57,884 nt of DNA from Phallusia fumigata (lineage: Eukaryota > Chordata > Ascidiacea > Phlebobranchia > Ascidiidae). Every line of letters starts with the position of its first letter. Position 1 is the first letter of the stretch. Under the pieces are notes generated by a model. The model had not been told where the DNA came from. It worked only from the letters and a program-made list of their open reading frames with translations, and did not search any database. The DNA is taken from the NCBI GenBank assembly GCA_008931825.1, contig QXVZ01031421.1, positions 1-57,884 of the forward strand. The letters are read 5' to 3'. Of the stretch, positions 25,101 to 37,299 are shown one piece after another. The position numbers were made by a program, and so were the translations under genes.

Positions 25101-25232
25101 TAATGATTACCTGATTGTGCAACACAAAAGATTATCTGAAATTACCCCAAATTTAATTTCCAATTGTTTTTGTTTCATTGAAGCAACACCTCCAATCTAT
25201 TGAATTACGAGGTAAGGCAACAATTAAATTGA
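16113..25232 (+). CDS. PRUNE2: PRUNE2/BMCC1-like protein: giant acidic exon plus BCH domain
   Basis: The first exon (16113-22142, about 2,000 codons) is one acidic, Ser/Thr-rich open frame broken by the N run 19115-19437. Later exons: 22322-22425, 22883-23062, 23417-23476, 23539-23700, 23897-23996, 24074-24295, 24821-24919, 25184-25232 (stop TGA 25230-25232); all phases match. The C-terminal exons encode a BNIP2/Cdc42GAP-homology (BCH, CRAL-TRIO-like) domain: AIQNYKRVISHGG, FGQYLPDSS, VMDNLF, ISTLELLV, FFNGS, LRKNLKGFYVV, FIPTDF. BCH proteins bind small GTPases, their regulators and kinesin light chain. The unusual giant exon between Prune and BCH exons mirrors vertebrate PRUNE2. The 5' border (own start codon or splice from Prune) is unresolved. 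Two introns carry MITEs. Confidence 0.85.
19115..19437. other. Assembly gap of 323 N
   Basis: The gap lies within the acidic exon. The open frame before the gap (frame of 16113) and after it (frame of 22142) differ by one base, so the gap length is an estimate or the gap hides an intron. Confidence 0.95.
22588..22824. mobile_element. hAT-like MITE in an intron of the BCH gene
   Basis: 237 bp with imperfect terminal inverted repeats (CAGGGATGGGCAA on the left; the right end read in reverse is CAGAGGTGGGCAA). A relative starts at 28987. The flanking target duplication is too decayed to call. Confidence 0.6.
24486..24794. mobile_element. hAT-like MITE 26 bp before a BCH exon
   Basis: 309 bp beginning CAGTGCTC and ending GAGCACTG. 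The flanking 8-bp duplications are CTCTAACA (24478-24485) and ATCTAACA (24795-24802), matching at 7 of 8 bases. The next coding exon starts at 24821, so the insertion lies within the acceptor-proximal intron. Confidence 0.75.
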
Positions 25233-26633
25233 TTTTACTGTTTAAATTTGAAGCATGTTTAACTATAATTTTGCAATAACATTAAGCAAGAATGGCAGCA
25301 GGATATGGTATATTACTACTGTCTGGTACATTGCAAAAATCATCTAAAGGTACACTACTGCCTTCGCATTGAAGTATGTGGTACACACAGTTTAATACGT
25401 ACCATCTACTGCCATCCTTGACCATGAAAGGCAGATTGGTACATTAGTATTGTATGGTACGGTCGAAGCAAAAACTATCAAAAGGTACAGTATGTCCTTC
25501 GTAACGAGGGATGTGGTACGCACAACTTAAATGCACTGTACTGTAATGCCATCCTTGACATCAAGCTCACAGAATCAAATACAACAATATTAATTTATAT
25601 TAGTACACTTGTATGATCATTAACCATAATATATCCTAGCTTAAAATACAGGAAATGAATTTGTGCAAAATACCTGTATTTTTCAGCAGGTGAATAAAGG
25701 TTGGCAATGGTGGTGGGCACGATAAGGTTCAACCAAGACAACAAAATATTTCATTCAATGCATTATAGAACTGATTCCACAATCTGTTTGTATATTCTCT
25801 AAACTGTTTATGTATTTATTGTCCTGCAGACATTACCTTAAAAGGTTTTTGTTCCTTATCTGTAAAAAAAACTGGCAATTTAAAATTATGTTAAAATATG
25901 TTAACGTTTGTGTCAACTGTGAAAACATGATTTATGTACTACTGTCACGTTTTTATGCAATTTCATGCAACTGTGTTGGTATATTTTCTTACATGCATCA
26001 ATTACTTCATATACAATGTCATTGTGCTCATAAAATCTGATGATTTTAAAATAATGATAGTGGATTTCATTGCTTTGTTTCGCTGTCTTTACAGGCATAT
26101 TCATATATTTATGACAACTTTTATCATGTGCAATTAGTGCCTAGTTTTTTGTAAGTGCATACTCATGATTTTGTGCAATATTGCCAAAATAAAGTTTCAC
26201 TCAAATAGTGGTAACATTTTTCTGTTAGTTTTCTATGTTGAATCAAATCATATGCAGTAGCTCCTGGCGAAGACAAGTATTTATCAACGGCATAATGAAT
26301 AACCAAGCAACTAAAATGTTAAAAGCAGAGTTGAAGAGAAAAAATGTGTGTGCTATAAGTGTTATGAAAAGGTAAAACAAAAACAGTGCAAAAATACAAG
26401 TGACTCTACCAAATTTATTGCAGTTTGGAGCCATTTTATTTCCAAAATTCAGAAGAGTATTTAAGATTGTTTTCTGGTATATGATTGACAAAAAATTACA
26501 TGATTACAAATTGAAGACACCAAATCCAGTGCATCGAAGTTTTACCTTCCCGCAAGGATGCGTACGACGATCTGATTGGCTATCGGCAGGCAAAGTCAGT
26601 AATGCGTGACGGTGATGTCATTCACTGACTTGT
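25233..26633. other. 3' flank of the BCH gene and upstream region of SPCS2
   Basis: A poly(A) signal AATAAA is at 26188-26193, about 960 bp after the stop, so a long 3' UTR is possible. Apart from the GGTAC repeat, no coding signal was seen. Confidence 0.5.
25310..25560. repeat. GGTAC-rich tandem repeat, two units of about 132 bp
   Basis: Units starting near 25310 and 25442 share a GGTAC, then AAAGGTACA, then TGTGGTACRCACA, then TGCCATCCTTGAC layout. An inverted relative lies near 40690-40800. It is not coding. Confidence 0.6.
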
Positions 26634-28771
26634 TGCACATGGTAAATCAATTGTTTTGTTTGTTTAGGATTTAAAAAGTGAGTTATAGATATGAGTGATT
26701 GCGTTTTACGTTTTGCGCTTACAGTCACATATGCACTAAAATCTGGTTATCAAATGATGTTATATATCCGCACGCTCAATTTGTTTTTGACATTCAGCCA
26801 AACTTGGAAATTGTAAATTGAATTGTAAATAGTGTAACAAATCACCAAAATGTTAATTTGAGATGCACTTTAACTGCAACATGAATAACTTTCATAAGTA
26901 ACAGAAACAATCAATTTACTTCTACCAGAATTTCTATTATTGCCACTAAACTGTTACTGTGCTAGTAAACACTGAGGCATGTCTGAAGATAACAAACCAA
27001 TAAAGGTTGACAAATGGGACCAAAATGCTGTGAGAATAGCAATGGATGATGCTGCAAAAAAGGTAGTGGTGCTAAAGTTACCAACCAAGCTTTTTTGACC
27101 ATGTGTCTTCACACTTAACATCAATTAAAGCTTAACATAACCCTAGAATTTCATGCAACAAAGCCTCTTATGTGTAAGATATGTTTAAGCCAAAATAACG
27201 ACGTTGGGGGTAACATAAGTTTGTAGTTTATTAATGCCGGTAAGCCTTATTATATATTGTGGATTGAGATGTGTGAATATATTTTTCAGGTGCTGTTAAA
27301 CCTTGGTTATGAGGAAAACTTTGGGCTGATTGACACCAGACTGGGAATTTGCACCACAGCGGTCTTGTTCGCTCTGCTCGCATTGTTGTGGGATTTCCTA
27401 CATCCATTTCCAGAATCAAAACCTGTTCTTATACTTTGTGTAGTAAGTTACAGTTCATTTTCCGGTAATGCCTAAAACTACAGAGGTGCTCGGTTAACTC
27501 AATTCACCTCTCAGAAGTTGCAATTCATGCAATTATCACTGATGGTTGTAGCTATTTCGGTCAATCAGCACCACCCCTTTGATTGCTGATGAACTTCTAA
27601 AATGTTATTGTTCAGCTGTAGAGTTTTACCACAATACCTGTTGTTTGAAAACAAAAGTTTTACGCAATGTGTGAAATCAGGATGTCCTTGTTAGATAGAA
27701 ATTATTAGACANTGCACATGGTAAATCAATTGTTTTGTTTGTTAAGGATTTAAAAAGTGAGTTATAGATTTGAGTGATTGCGTTTTACGTGATTTTGCGC
27801 TTACAGTCACATATGCACTAAAATCTGGTTATCAAATGATGTTATATATCCGCACGCTTAATATGTTTTTGACATTCAGCCAAACTTGGAAATTTTAAAT
27901 TGAATTGTAAATAGTGTAACAAATTACCAAAATGTTAATTTGAGATGCACTTTAACTGCAACAGGAATAACTTTCATAAGTAACAGAAACAATGAATTTA
28001 CTTCTACCAGAATTTCTATTATTGCCACTAAACTGTTACTGTGCTAGTAAACACTGAGGCATGTCTGAAGATAACAAACCAATAAAGGTTGACAAATGGG
28101 ACCAAAATGCTGTGAGAATAGCGATGGATGATGCTGCAAAAAAGGTAGTGGTACTAAAGTTACCAACCAAGCTTTTCTGACCATGTGTCTTCACATGTAA
28201 CATCAATTGAAGCTTAACCTAGAATTTCATGCAACAAAGCCTCTCATGTGTAAGTTACGTTTAAGCCAAAATAACGACGTTGGGGGTAACATAAGTTTGC
28301 AGTTTATTAATGCCGGTAAGCCTTATTATATATTGTGGATTGAGATGTGTGAATATATTTTTCAGGTGCTGTTAAACCTTGGTTATGAGGAAAACTTCGG
28401 GCTGATTGACACCAGACTGGGAATTTGCACAACAGCGGTTTTGTTCGCTCTGCTCGCATTGTTGTGGGATTTCCTACATCCATTTCCAGAATCAAAACCT
28501 GTTCTCATACTTTGTGTAGTAAGTTACAGTTCATTTTCCGGTAATACCTAAAACTGTAGGGGTGCTTGGTTAGCTTGATTCGGCTCTCACGATTTTTCAC
28601 TGATGGTTATAGCTATTTCGGTCAATCAGCACCATCCTTTTAATTGCTATTGAAATTCTAAAATGTTATTGTTCAGTTATAGAGTTTTACCACAATACCT
28701 GTTGTTTGAAAACAAAAGTTTTTCGCAATGTGTGAAATCAGGATGTCCTTGTTAGATAGAAATTAGTAGAC
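26634..28771. repeat. Near-identical block twice (1078 and about 1059 bp) around the n at 27712
   Basis: 26634-27711 repeats as 27713-28771. Both copies contain SPCS2 exons 1 and 2 (26979-27062 and 27290-27442 in the left copy). All coding differences noticed by eye are silent, as expected for two alleles. It is best read as an unmerged contig overlap. Confidence 0.85.
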
Positions 28772-29758
28772 ACCTTTTTGCAGTGTTTCTATTTTGTCCT
28801 GATGGGAGTTTTAACGCTTCATGCGAACTTCCGAGAGAAGAATGTTTTTTTGGTCGCTCATCAGAAGGATCCAGTCGGAACTGAACCTGATATTGTTTGG
28901 ACCCTTTCATCAACGATGGCTAGGTTTGTAGTTTTTGTTTAGAGCTCACTCATAGGACATAAAGTCCAGGTCATGTCATACGATACCAGGGATGGCCTAA
29001 CTATGACCCGTGAAACCTTACATTCTGGCCAACCAAGATGTTGTTACAAATAAATGCATTAACCCAGGTCATTGTTCTCTTGCCTAAAGCATGCGCAATT
29101 TGTCTGGTAGTTCTTGTCCATACTCTCACACATAGGCATAGATTCTTAGGGTGGCAGCCACCCCACTGGAAATTTTTAGGGTAGCAGCCATTATTAAAAT
29201 TCCTTGCTGCCAGCCTTCACCCCAGAAATTTCCAGGGTTGTTGCTTGCACCGACATGGGGATTTTCTGATGACTTGTTTACACAAAACACATGAGAGGCG
29301 AGCGACGCAAATTTCTTTCGCTTGTTTAACAACGCAGGAGGAAGTCAATTTTGCGCGTCTTAAGTTCTATATGCACTGATAATATTAGCAATAACAGGAA
29401 GTATAAAACTGCTATGAACAGGCGTCCATTGTGTAATTTTATCATGTGTCCGACCGCTTCGGATTTGATCATTTCGCTATCCCAAACGAAAAAAATTTGC
29501 TAAAAATTGAAGCCTATGCTCTCACATTACAGCTGCTGATTATAGTGATTAATCACTGCGTTGTTTGACCATTTTAGGTATGACAAGAACTATACACTGA
29601 CGGTATCAGTAAAGGAAAATGATGACAACCGAACCACGACAATGACAAAATGCGTCGGCGAGTTATTCGACGAAACTGGAATGCTTTTGTATGAAAAGTT
29701 CGAACAACTTGTACTCGGTCTGCACGACTCCATTGCTGCTGGGAAAAAGAAGCGATAA
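28061..29758 (+). CDS. SPCS2: Signal peptidase complex subunit 2
   Basis: SPCS2 (SPC25) is an ER membrane subunit of the signal peptidase complex, contacting the translocon and tuning cleavage. Exons: 28061-28144, 28366-28518, 28784-28923, 29578-29758, total 558 nt, 185 residues (human 226; the N-terminus is shorter here). Recognisable blocks: [22 protein letters not shown], the first membrane helix ending at [12 protein letters not shown], a second helix, [15 protein letters not shown], and YDKNYTL leading to a KKKR end. A duplicate set of exons 1-2 at 26979-27442 belongs to the overlapping contig and should not be counted. The last intron contains one MITE nested in another. A poly(A) signal is at 30215-30220. 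Confidence 0.92.
28987..29576. mobile_element. Truncated hAT-like MITE carrying a nested insertion
   Basis: The left end CAGGGATGGCC and the following 130 bp resemble the 22588 element. That similarity resumes weakly after a second element at 29131-29518. The right terminus is not clear; the stated end is the next exon's edge. Confidence 0.5.
29131..29518. mobile_element. hAT-type MITE with perfect 8-bp target duplication
   Basis: 388 bp, with terminal inverted repeats beginning CATAGGC. It is flanked by identical CTCTCACA at 29123-29130 and 29519-29526. It is inserted inside an older MITE in the last SPCS2 intron. Confidence 0.8.
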
Positions 29759-30153
29759 TAACTGGCCTGTATTTATAAAAAGAAAACTGCAATCATCCAT
29801 CGTTGTTGCTTGTGGTGTCGTGTAAATTTCAGAAACATTCTGTAGTTGTGCTCAGTGTAAAGAAAGTGTTGCTCTAGTTAGGAATTACAAAAAACATCTT
29901 GGCCATTGGCAAATATATAATGTTTGTTTTTTGTGTGAAATGCATACACACAAATTTGTCATGGCTGGCATTTCTAACAACAGAAAGTTACAACTGCCTG
30001 TGTTTGCATTTCTTGAGGATTATGTTGTTTTATATTTCAAACAACAAAGTTTAAAAGACTGTGATATTCATTTTCTAAATGCAATATTTGCCAACCTAGC
30101 TAAGTACTGGTAATATTCGTTTGCTTTTTGTTTCATGTCATTTTCTATGGTGG

Positions 30154-30220
30154 TTTATTATCAGAAAAAGATTTGGGTTATTGTGGATATTCCAAGACTG
30201 ATTTGTGCAGAAACAATAAA
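30154..30220. terminator. Overlapping poly(A) signals of the convergent SPCS2 and TRAPPC1 genes
   Basis: AATAAA on the plus strand at 30215-30220 (SPCS2 side) and AATAAA on the minus strand at 30159-30154 (TRAPPC1 side). If both are used, the two 3' UTRs overlap by several tens of bases. Confidence 0.45.
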
Positions 30221-30336
30221 TAGGCAATGCACAACATTGTATTTTACGAGATAACTGCCATGTCAAAGGAGCTTAAAAGCATGCATTTGTAATTGTATTT
30301 CAACACATGAGTACAAACGTATTTACAAGGAATCTG

Positions 30337-31745
30337 TCAGTTTGAGTCCTCGAAGAAGGAAAGTCCAGTCATGAATGTTTCCAGTTTGCTTTCGAACAAA
30401 GAGCTTCGGACAGGTTCATTTAGGGGGCATAGAGGATTACGAACAACAAACTCAACATAGATCTGGAAAAAACAACTTATTTTATCCTCATCTTTGTGGT
30501 AATAACACAATTTGTTTACACAATTTTACGCAAGTTAAAACCTGGAATCCCCAGTCTTCAAAATTATAAAATACACTATTACTCACAGAACTGTAAATTT
30601 GTTTCATGGTTTCACGAATGTTGCCGACAAAGATATCGGTTAAAAGGATAAATTTCAAACCAGTTGGTGATTCATAGAAATGAAGTTTGTAGCGGCTTGT
30701 TGTGTAGCTAACAAAACCCTCTTTGCTGCAAATCAAAAGTTTGTGTCATTTTACTGGACATAAACTTTGTGAACCTGACATTGAAAAGAAGTTGTAAACT
30801 GCAAGTTTCATGTAAGGAGGGAGAAAACAGGTAAAGTATTTTGTAGCAAGTTTATTGCCATAATACATCTGGAAAAACAATAATCACAAAATTATTGTCA
30901 AGAAAATGTTTTAAAACTAGGTTCAGTTTTAGTTGACATGGTCAGGGTGCTTCAAACTGCAAATGATAGAAATGCAATAAATTTTATCAATGTAAGCTTT
31001 TCACACAAATCTAGCAACCTCTAACAACATTCTCCAGTGAACCTTGGTAATTTGCGCATTCGGCCTGATGGACATAATAATGAAGCAATACACTGATATA
31101 TACCTTGTTAACATTATTACAGCCTTTGGCCAGAGGTGTCCAAAGTGCAGGCCCACAACGTCATTTCATGTGGCCCGCGGCTGCACTTTCAAATTGTGTG
31201 GCACAAGGCCTGCTAAAGTTTTGATTAAGCTTTTGGGTTAAAGCCACTTAATTATGACTTCACACAAAAGCTTTTCATGGAACTTTATTTATCGCCAAGA
31301 AGTGTACATTGCACTAATGCAACAAAAATCTTGTGTAGCCGTGTATTTGCATACTAATTGTGGGTAAAAACTTTGGACAATGGCCCGCGAGTGACTTCAC
31401 CCGATTAAAATTGGCCCTTTTTAAAAAAAGGTTTCGACACCCCTGCTGTGGGCAAGTTTTACTTACTCAGCCAACAACTTTTTTCAGCCTATTTGATGTT
31501 ACAAACATAGTCTTGCTAACAAACTAATGATCTGTGATAAAATTAGTTGTTCATTTATCTTCACATATATTTTACCAATCTTTTGGAGACATCTTGGTAA
31601 CAAAAGATTTAATTGAATGGATCATCCCAAAAAGTAATTTTCTTTCTTCCACTTTAGTAAGATTAGAAGATTTTTTCCTACTCCATTCTTTCTCAAATAA
31701 AGAGTTTCCATTTCGGTCATAAATATGCAGCAAATGGATAGTCAT
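30337..31745 (-). CDS. TRAPPC1: Trafficking protein particle complex subunit 1 (Bet5)
   Basis: TRAPPC1 is a longin-fold subunit of TRAPP complexes, which tether ER-derived vesicles and activate Rab1. Minus-strand exons: 31745-31576, 30725-30587, 30462-30337, total 435 nt, 144 residues (human 145). Landmarks: MTIHLLHIYDRNG start, EKEWSRKK, LLFGMIHSIKSFV, KMSPKDC/KEGF across the first splice, TSRYKLHFYESPTG, then YVEFVVRNPLCP and a C-terminal LFESKLETF. The first intron is about 850 bp and holds a hAT-like MITE. The start codon is only 23 nt downstream of the NEDD8 stop on the same strand, suggesting co-transcription. The 3' end converges on SPCS2. Confidence 0.92.
31131..31445. mobile_element. 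hAT-like MITE in TRAPPC1 intron 1
   Basis: 315 bp with ends CAGAGGTGTCCAAA and, in reverse, CAGGGGTGTCGAAA. This is a typical hAT (Charlie-like) terminus. Both sub-ends carry TGGCCCGCG in inverted orientation. Flanking 8-mers CCTTTGGC and CTGTGGGC agree at 5 of 8 positions. Confidence 0.7.
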
Positions 31746-31768
31746 GATTGATAGTGAATGTCACAGAG

Positions 31769-33045
<1,277 letters not shown>

Positions 33046-33176
33046 GGTTCTGCGGGTTGATCTTAGTTTTCAAGCCATTGCACCGCGTCAAGGTGTCAAC
33101 CCACGCAATGGGTTTCATCTAAGACAGTAGAGAAACCCTCGTTCGGTGCAGAACCACAACCAGAACGAGGAAAACA
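33046..33176 (+). ncRNA. Candidate structured RNA, H/ACA-like
   Basis: Several perfect complementary pairs are nested in about 130 nt: TCTTAG (33061-33066) with CTAAGA (33119-33124); CCATTGC (33075-33081) with GCAATGG (33105-33111), leaving 8- and 7-nt internal pockets; then an H-box-like AGAGAA (33129-33134); then CCTCGTTC (33137-33144) with GAACGAGG (33163-33170), followed by an ACA at 33174-33176. An alternative long-range pair GGTTCTGC (33046-33053) with GCAGAACC (33148-33155) also exists. The second hairpin is short for a normal H/ACA RNA, so the class and strand are uncertain. Confidence 0.35.
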
Positions 33177-34379
33177 GACTGGCGCACGAAAAGCGCTAGT
33201 AGTATATTTGAGATCGTCTAGAAAAACAAACTTACGAGTTTATTTGTTGAAAAACTTTTTGTACAGAATATGAAATACTTACGTTGGTACTCCAGCCTTT
33301 TCTTCTACAAATCATTCATAACTAGTAACTAACTCCCAACAACGGCGGCCTACTGGCAAAATTTATGATTTTCAAGATACATCGCAATTGAAAACTATTG
33401 TTGGACCAATTTTTAACCATTTGCGTTTTCTTAAGTTTGAAAGGCGAACGCAAACTTGTTTTTATTTTTAATCTTATCGTTTATTAAAAGTTTGTTAGGT
33501 TTGAATAAGTTCTTACATGGAACCTTGTGCATAAAAGTCGCATATATAATACGAAGGGCCGTGCACTGCCCAACTTATTATACTGCGACTTAAACAAATA
33601 AATGTAACACAAGTAAAATAGAGAACAAAAAAGGAAGATAAAGAAAAGAGAAATAAAATAATAAATAATAAATAATTGTTGAACAAAAACCGAACAAGGT
33701 TCCGGAAATTTTCACAGATATTGTTTAAATTATGCGAGATGTTCCACACGCTTCTATAATAATCTACAAAATGGTTTGAATTTATAAATAATAAAACTAG
33801 TGGATAATTTCTATTTCTTGCAGGCAAACAAATTTAAGTTCGATTTAGAAAATTAATTCGGTTTAAAGACAAAACCTCCAAATGTGGTTTAGCTACGGCG
33901 AAGCCAATCTTAGAGATCAAGCGTAAATGCCAAACGACTGCAGTTGGGTACGGGAAAGTTGTACGGTTCTTAGTTTTCCTTTTATCTTTAATTTTAATCT
34001 TCTGATGATGGGTCTTGTAAACATATCCAATAGACCGCCATTGTAGCTTCCAGAGTTCAGTAACTTGCCTCAACTATAACTAACTTGTATCTGTAATGCC
34101 TGAAAAAGTCATTAGTTAACGATAGCTCTATAGTCAAGTTTTTTGAAATTACATCGCCTACAAAAATATAAAAGAATCTGTCGTGATTTCGACCAGCCAG
34201 ATTTTGAGGCAATTATTATGATGTTAAATAATGCCAATTATAATGTTTTAGAATATAGCACAATCACTCACAACATACTTTACAACTTAAAGTAATTAAA
34301 ATGGGAAATAAAAATTGTAGAACTAAGTCTCGTTTTGATGTTTACATGGCTTAAAAGGAAACAACTTATCAGGCTTGAA
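33177..34379. other. Non-coding, AT-rich
   Basis: A GGGCCGTGCACTGCCC stretch near 33556 recurs near 35729, each followed by an A-rich tract, like a dispersed retroelement tail. No gene was seen. Confidence 0.4.
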
Positions 34380-35165
34380 GTTGAGAGAAACCGCTCGCTT
34401 TGAAGATGTTAGGATGGTCAGGAGGTCGTGGAAGTTGACGAATTTCTGAAATACGTTAGAGTTTTCGACGCGAAGATTATTGTTTTTAAAATACATACTT
34501 CCAATTTCGGTTGTAAACAGTTTTAAAGCATTTTTTGTGTCAAACCTTCATGTTTATGTGTTGAGTGGCCTTTCGATGATTGCCGATTTTCATTCCTAAC
34601 GTCATGCCTGTAAACAGTTACATGGCAAAAACTGTTTATTAAGGCGTGCTTTTTATTATATTACCGGTGAGATGTATTTGGCAAAAGCATTGGAAATAAG
34701 TTTACTAGATTTATGATAAAATTAGAACTTGCAAGATTCGAATAATTTACGTGGCTTTAGGGTAAACAAACAACAAAGAAGTTTCTACCTCGCACATCAT
34801 GCTGAATTGTTTTTAATTCCCAGTCACCTCTGCTTTTTTATCCGTCCCGCTTCTTTCCTGCAACAATTTCTATTACGGGGCAGGTTACCCGCACAAACTA
34901 CATTTTATTCTTGGTAATACTAATTAATCCGTGGTTGATAATTACCTGCAATGGTGAATTGGAAAATTTGGATTCCTCTTCTTTCCGTTGTCCAGAATAC
35001 TAAAAAAGAACATCAGCAGTTAATTATGGGCGACCATCAAAAAGCCCCAACCTTTCTCAAACATGCCGATATGGTTTCCCCGAGTAGCCTTTGACGTCAG
35101 AATTAACCGACGCACGATGATCATAGGTTCCGTAGTGACGCATGAGTGACGTCATAGCACCTAAA
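34380..35165 (-). CDS. Possible small multi-exon gene, unidentified
   Basis: Three minus-strand stretches look like exons: one after a CGCTTTTTTAG acceptor near 35160 and open to about 35065; one from about 35013 to 34947 between TTTTTTAG and CAG/GTAATT; and a last one starting at 34445 after a TTTCAG. All three have more than one open frame and the exact joins are ambiguous, so no protein is proposed. I do not recognise the family. Confidence 0.2.
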
Positions 35166-37299
35166 AAAGCGGTTTTAATAAGATGCAAATAAAATCTGCA
35201 TTTTATTATTTTCCTATTTCGATGAAAATTTCCCGTCAAAACAACAAATAAACTTGGGCGGATTTTTGTTCTAACTTATCCACCGTATTTACTTCAACTG
35301 ACTTACTTATACTCAAGCTTTCTTCTTTATGTGTTGCTTTGAATCTACTCGTATGTTGTGCAGTTTTGAATGTACAGTTTTCGTCTAATTCCTCGTCCTG
35401 TTTTGAAGTTATTTTGTTACAACTACCCATTCCACAACCAATAGTTTGGTTATACTTACATACCACGCAGAATTCGTTTGTGGGTCTGTTCATCTCCGGA
35501 GAGGGGGAATGATGCCACAGAAATGTGACAAAATTGGTTTACGGCAATTCGAAACTGTGGTTTGTTATCAGCAAAATATGGTGTTTGGTAATTTAAAAAA
35601 AATCAAATTTCTAGGCGGCGGCGGTAATACATCGCGATTTACCGAACTTCGTTTGCTTAAATTACAATTAGCGATGGCTAGCTGTTACAAAACATCCCAG
35701 AATCTTGTAAAACCGCAATGCAGTTTAAGGGGCCGTGCACTGCCCTTTAAAATACAACTGCGGCCAACGCAAAAATACATAAAACAATTAGGGTAAAAAA
35801 GTAAAAAAAATAAAGTAAAAAATAAAAGAAACAAAAGAATAAATTAGACCAAGATTCTGGGAATGAATCTAATTTTGTTTTTTACACCTTCGGAGTTCGC
35901 GCTTTATTTTTTGCCGTTAACCGATTGCGTCATTACTCTGTGACGTCATCCGTCTTGCCGTCCGCCGGTGACCTCGCAACTGTAAAATTAAGAGTCACAA
36001 TTTAATGTAGGAAGACGTTTCGACAAGTTTTTATGTCAACATCACTAAACCAGTAAACTTGACAAATTTCAACCTTGTTAATGGAGTCAATGGAAGTCAA
36101 ACATCTAATTATATAACTAAACATACTCTTGCACTTTCGACATGAATTCAAAATTTTTAAACATGCAAAAATAATTGGATACCTAGTATTCTAAGCGTTG
36201 TCATCGACTTAATTGCATCATAAGAAGATGTGGGAAGCAAATATTGCCACAAAAACCGATGCAAGATATGTCTGAAATATTTAATACCAGGTCCTGGTGT
36301 ATGTAGAATGACAAGCGATCTGTCTGTAACCTTAAGCACGGTTAATGAAAGCTCGGTATATAGGCTATGCCATTAATCATCAAACCAAATCTCTTACGTT
36401 TTATTCCTGCTGCTTTTGCTGTTTGTTCCAGAGGTCAATCAACGCGCGACGCTGTTCCACAAGCAGCAATCACCGATTCTACAACAACTGATTTCGTAAG
36501 TTGTTGTAACTGCAGAATAAAGAAGTAGTCCAAGAAGAAAAAAACTTCCATAAACACAAGCAGCCTAAACGGTTTGCAGCAAATCACCACAAAAAGTACA
36601 GGAAAATGTTTTGCTGGTTTTTAACTTCCAAACATATTTCCCAAATTTACAATTTTTTTTAAGTGCATTTACGAACTTGTTTAATCTTATTAAGTCAGAT
36701 AAATCAATTATATTTCGAAACAAACTCACTTTGTAACTCAGCTCCTTTCCAAACCACCGGGTCCAAGTCAACCGCCACCAAACCTGTCACAACTCGATGT
36801 TCCGACTTTGATTTGACCTCCGGCGCCCCTGCAAGTCAGCCTGGAATCACTTTAACCTTTGTGCCAAGTACCATAGAAACAAAAAAACAAATAATTTTGT
36901 TTAAAACAAATGGTGAATTCTTTAATTTTTGTTGCAAGCTAAACGATGCAATGTTGAAAACCAGCATATCACAAAAATAAACCTGGATAAAATTGTTTAC
37001 TTCAATCTCGCCGGTAGATAGCGCCCCAAGAACCACTTGCACCGAAAGGGTCACTTGCGGCGCTATGAAGCTTTGTGTGTTTTTTAGTCAAGTTTTCATT
37101 GGCTAAGCTGTTAATTTGTTGCATCCCACAACAAATCTTCGAAACAAATTTGACTGGCAAAGCATCCCTTCAAAAGACACACCTGGGTATTTTTGTTTGT
37201 CCGAAAAATTGTTTTCCAATTTTTATCACTGTAGTAGTAATTTCGCAATAATTGCGTAACAATGCCATTTGTATATTTCGCTTGTAAAGTTTCGAACCA
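35166..37299. other. Non-coding, with possible short open exon
   Basis: A 43-codon open stretch on the plus strand (36367-36495) starts with ATG and ends at a consensus donor TTC/GTAAGT. No second exon was found. Repeats shared with 37801 onward begin near 36745. Several TGACGTCA-like motifs occur (for example 35149 and 35940). No supported gene. Confidence 0.35.

Noticed and set aside
26979..27442. A second SPCS2 gene
   Set aside because: It holds only exons 1-2, lies left of an n, and differs from the other copy by silent changes; best explained as an allelic contig end.
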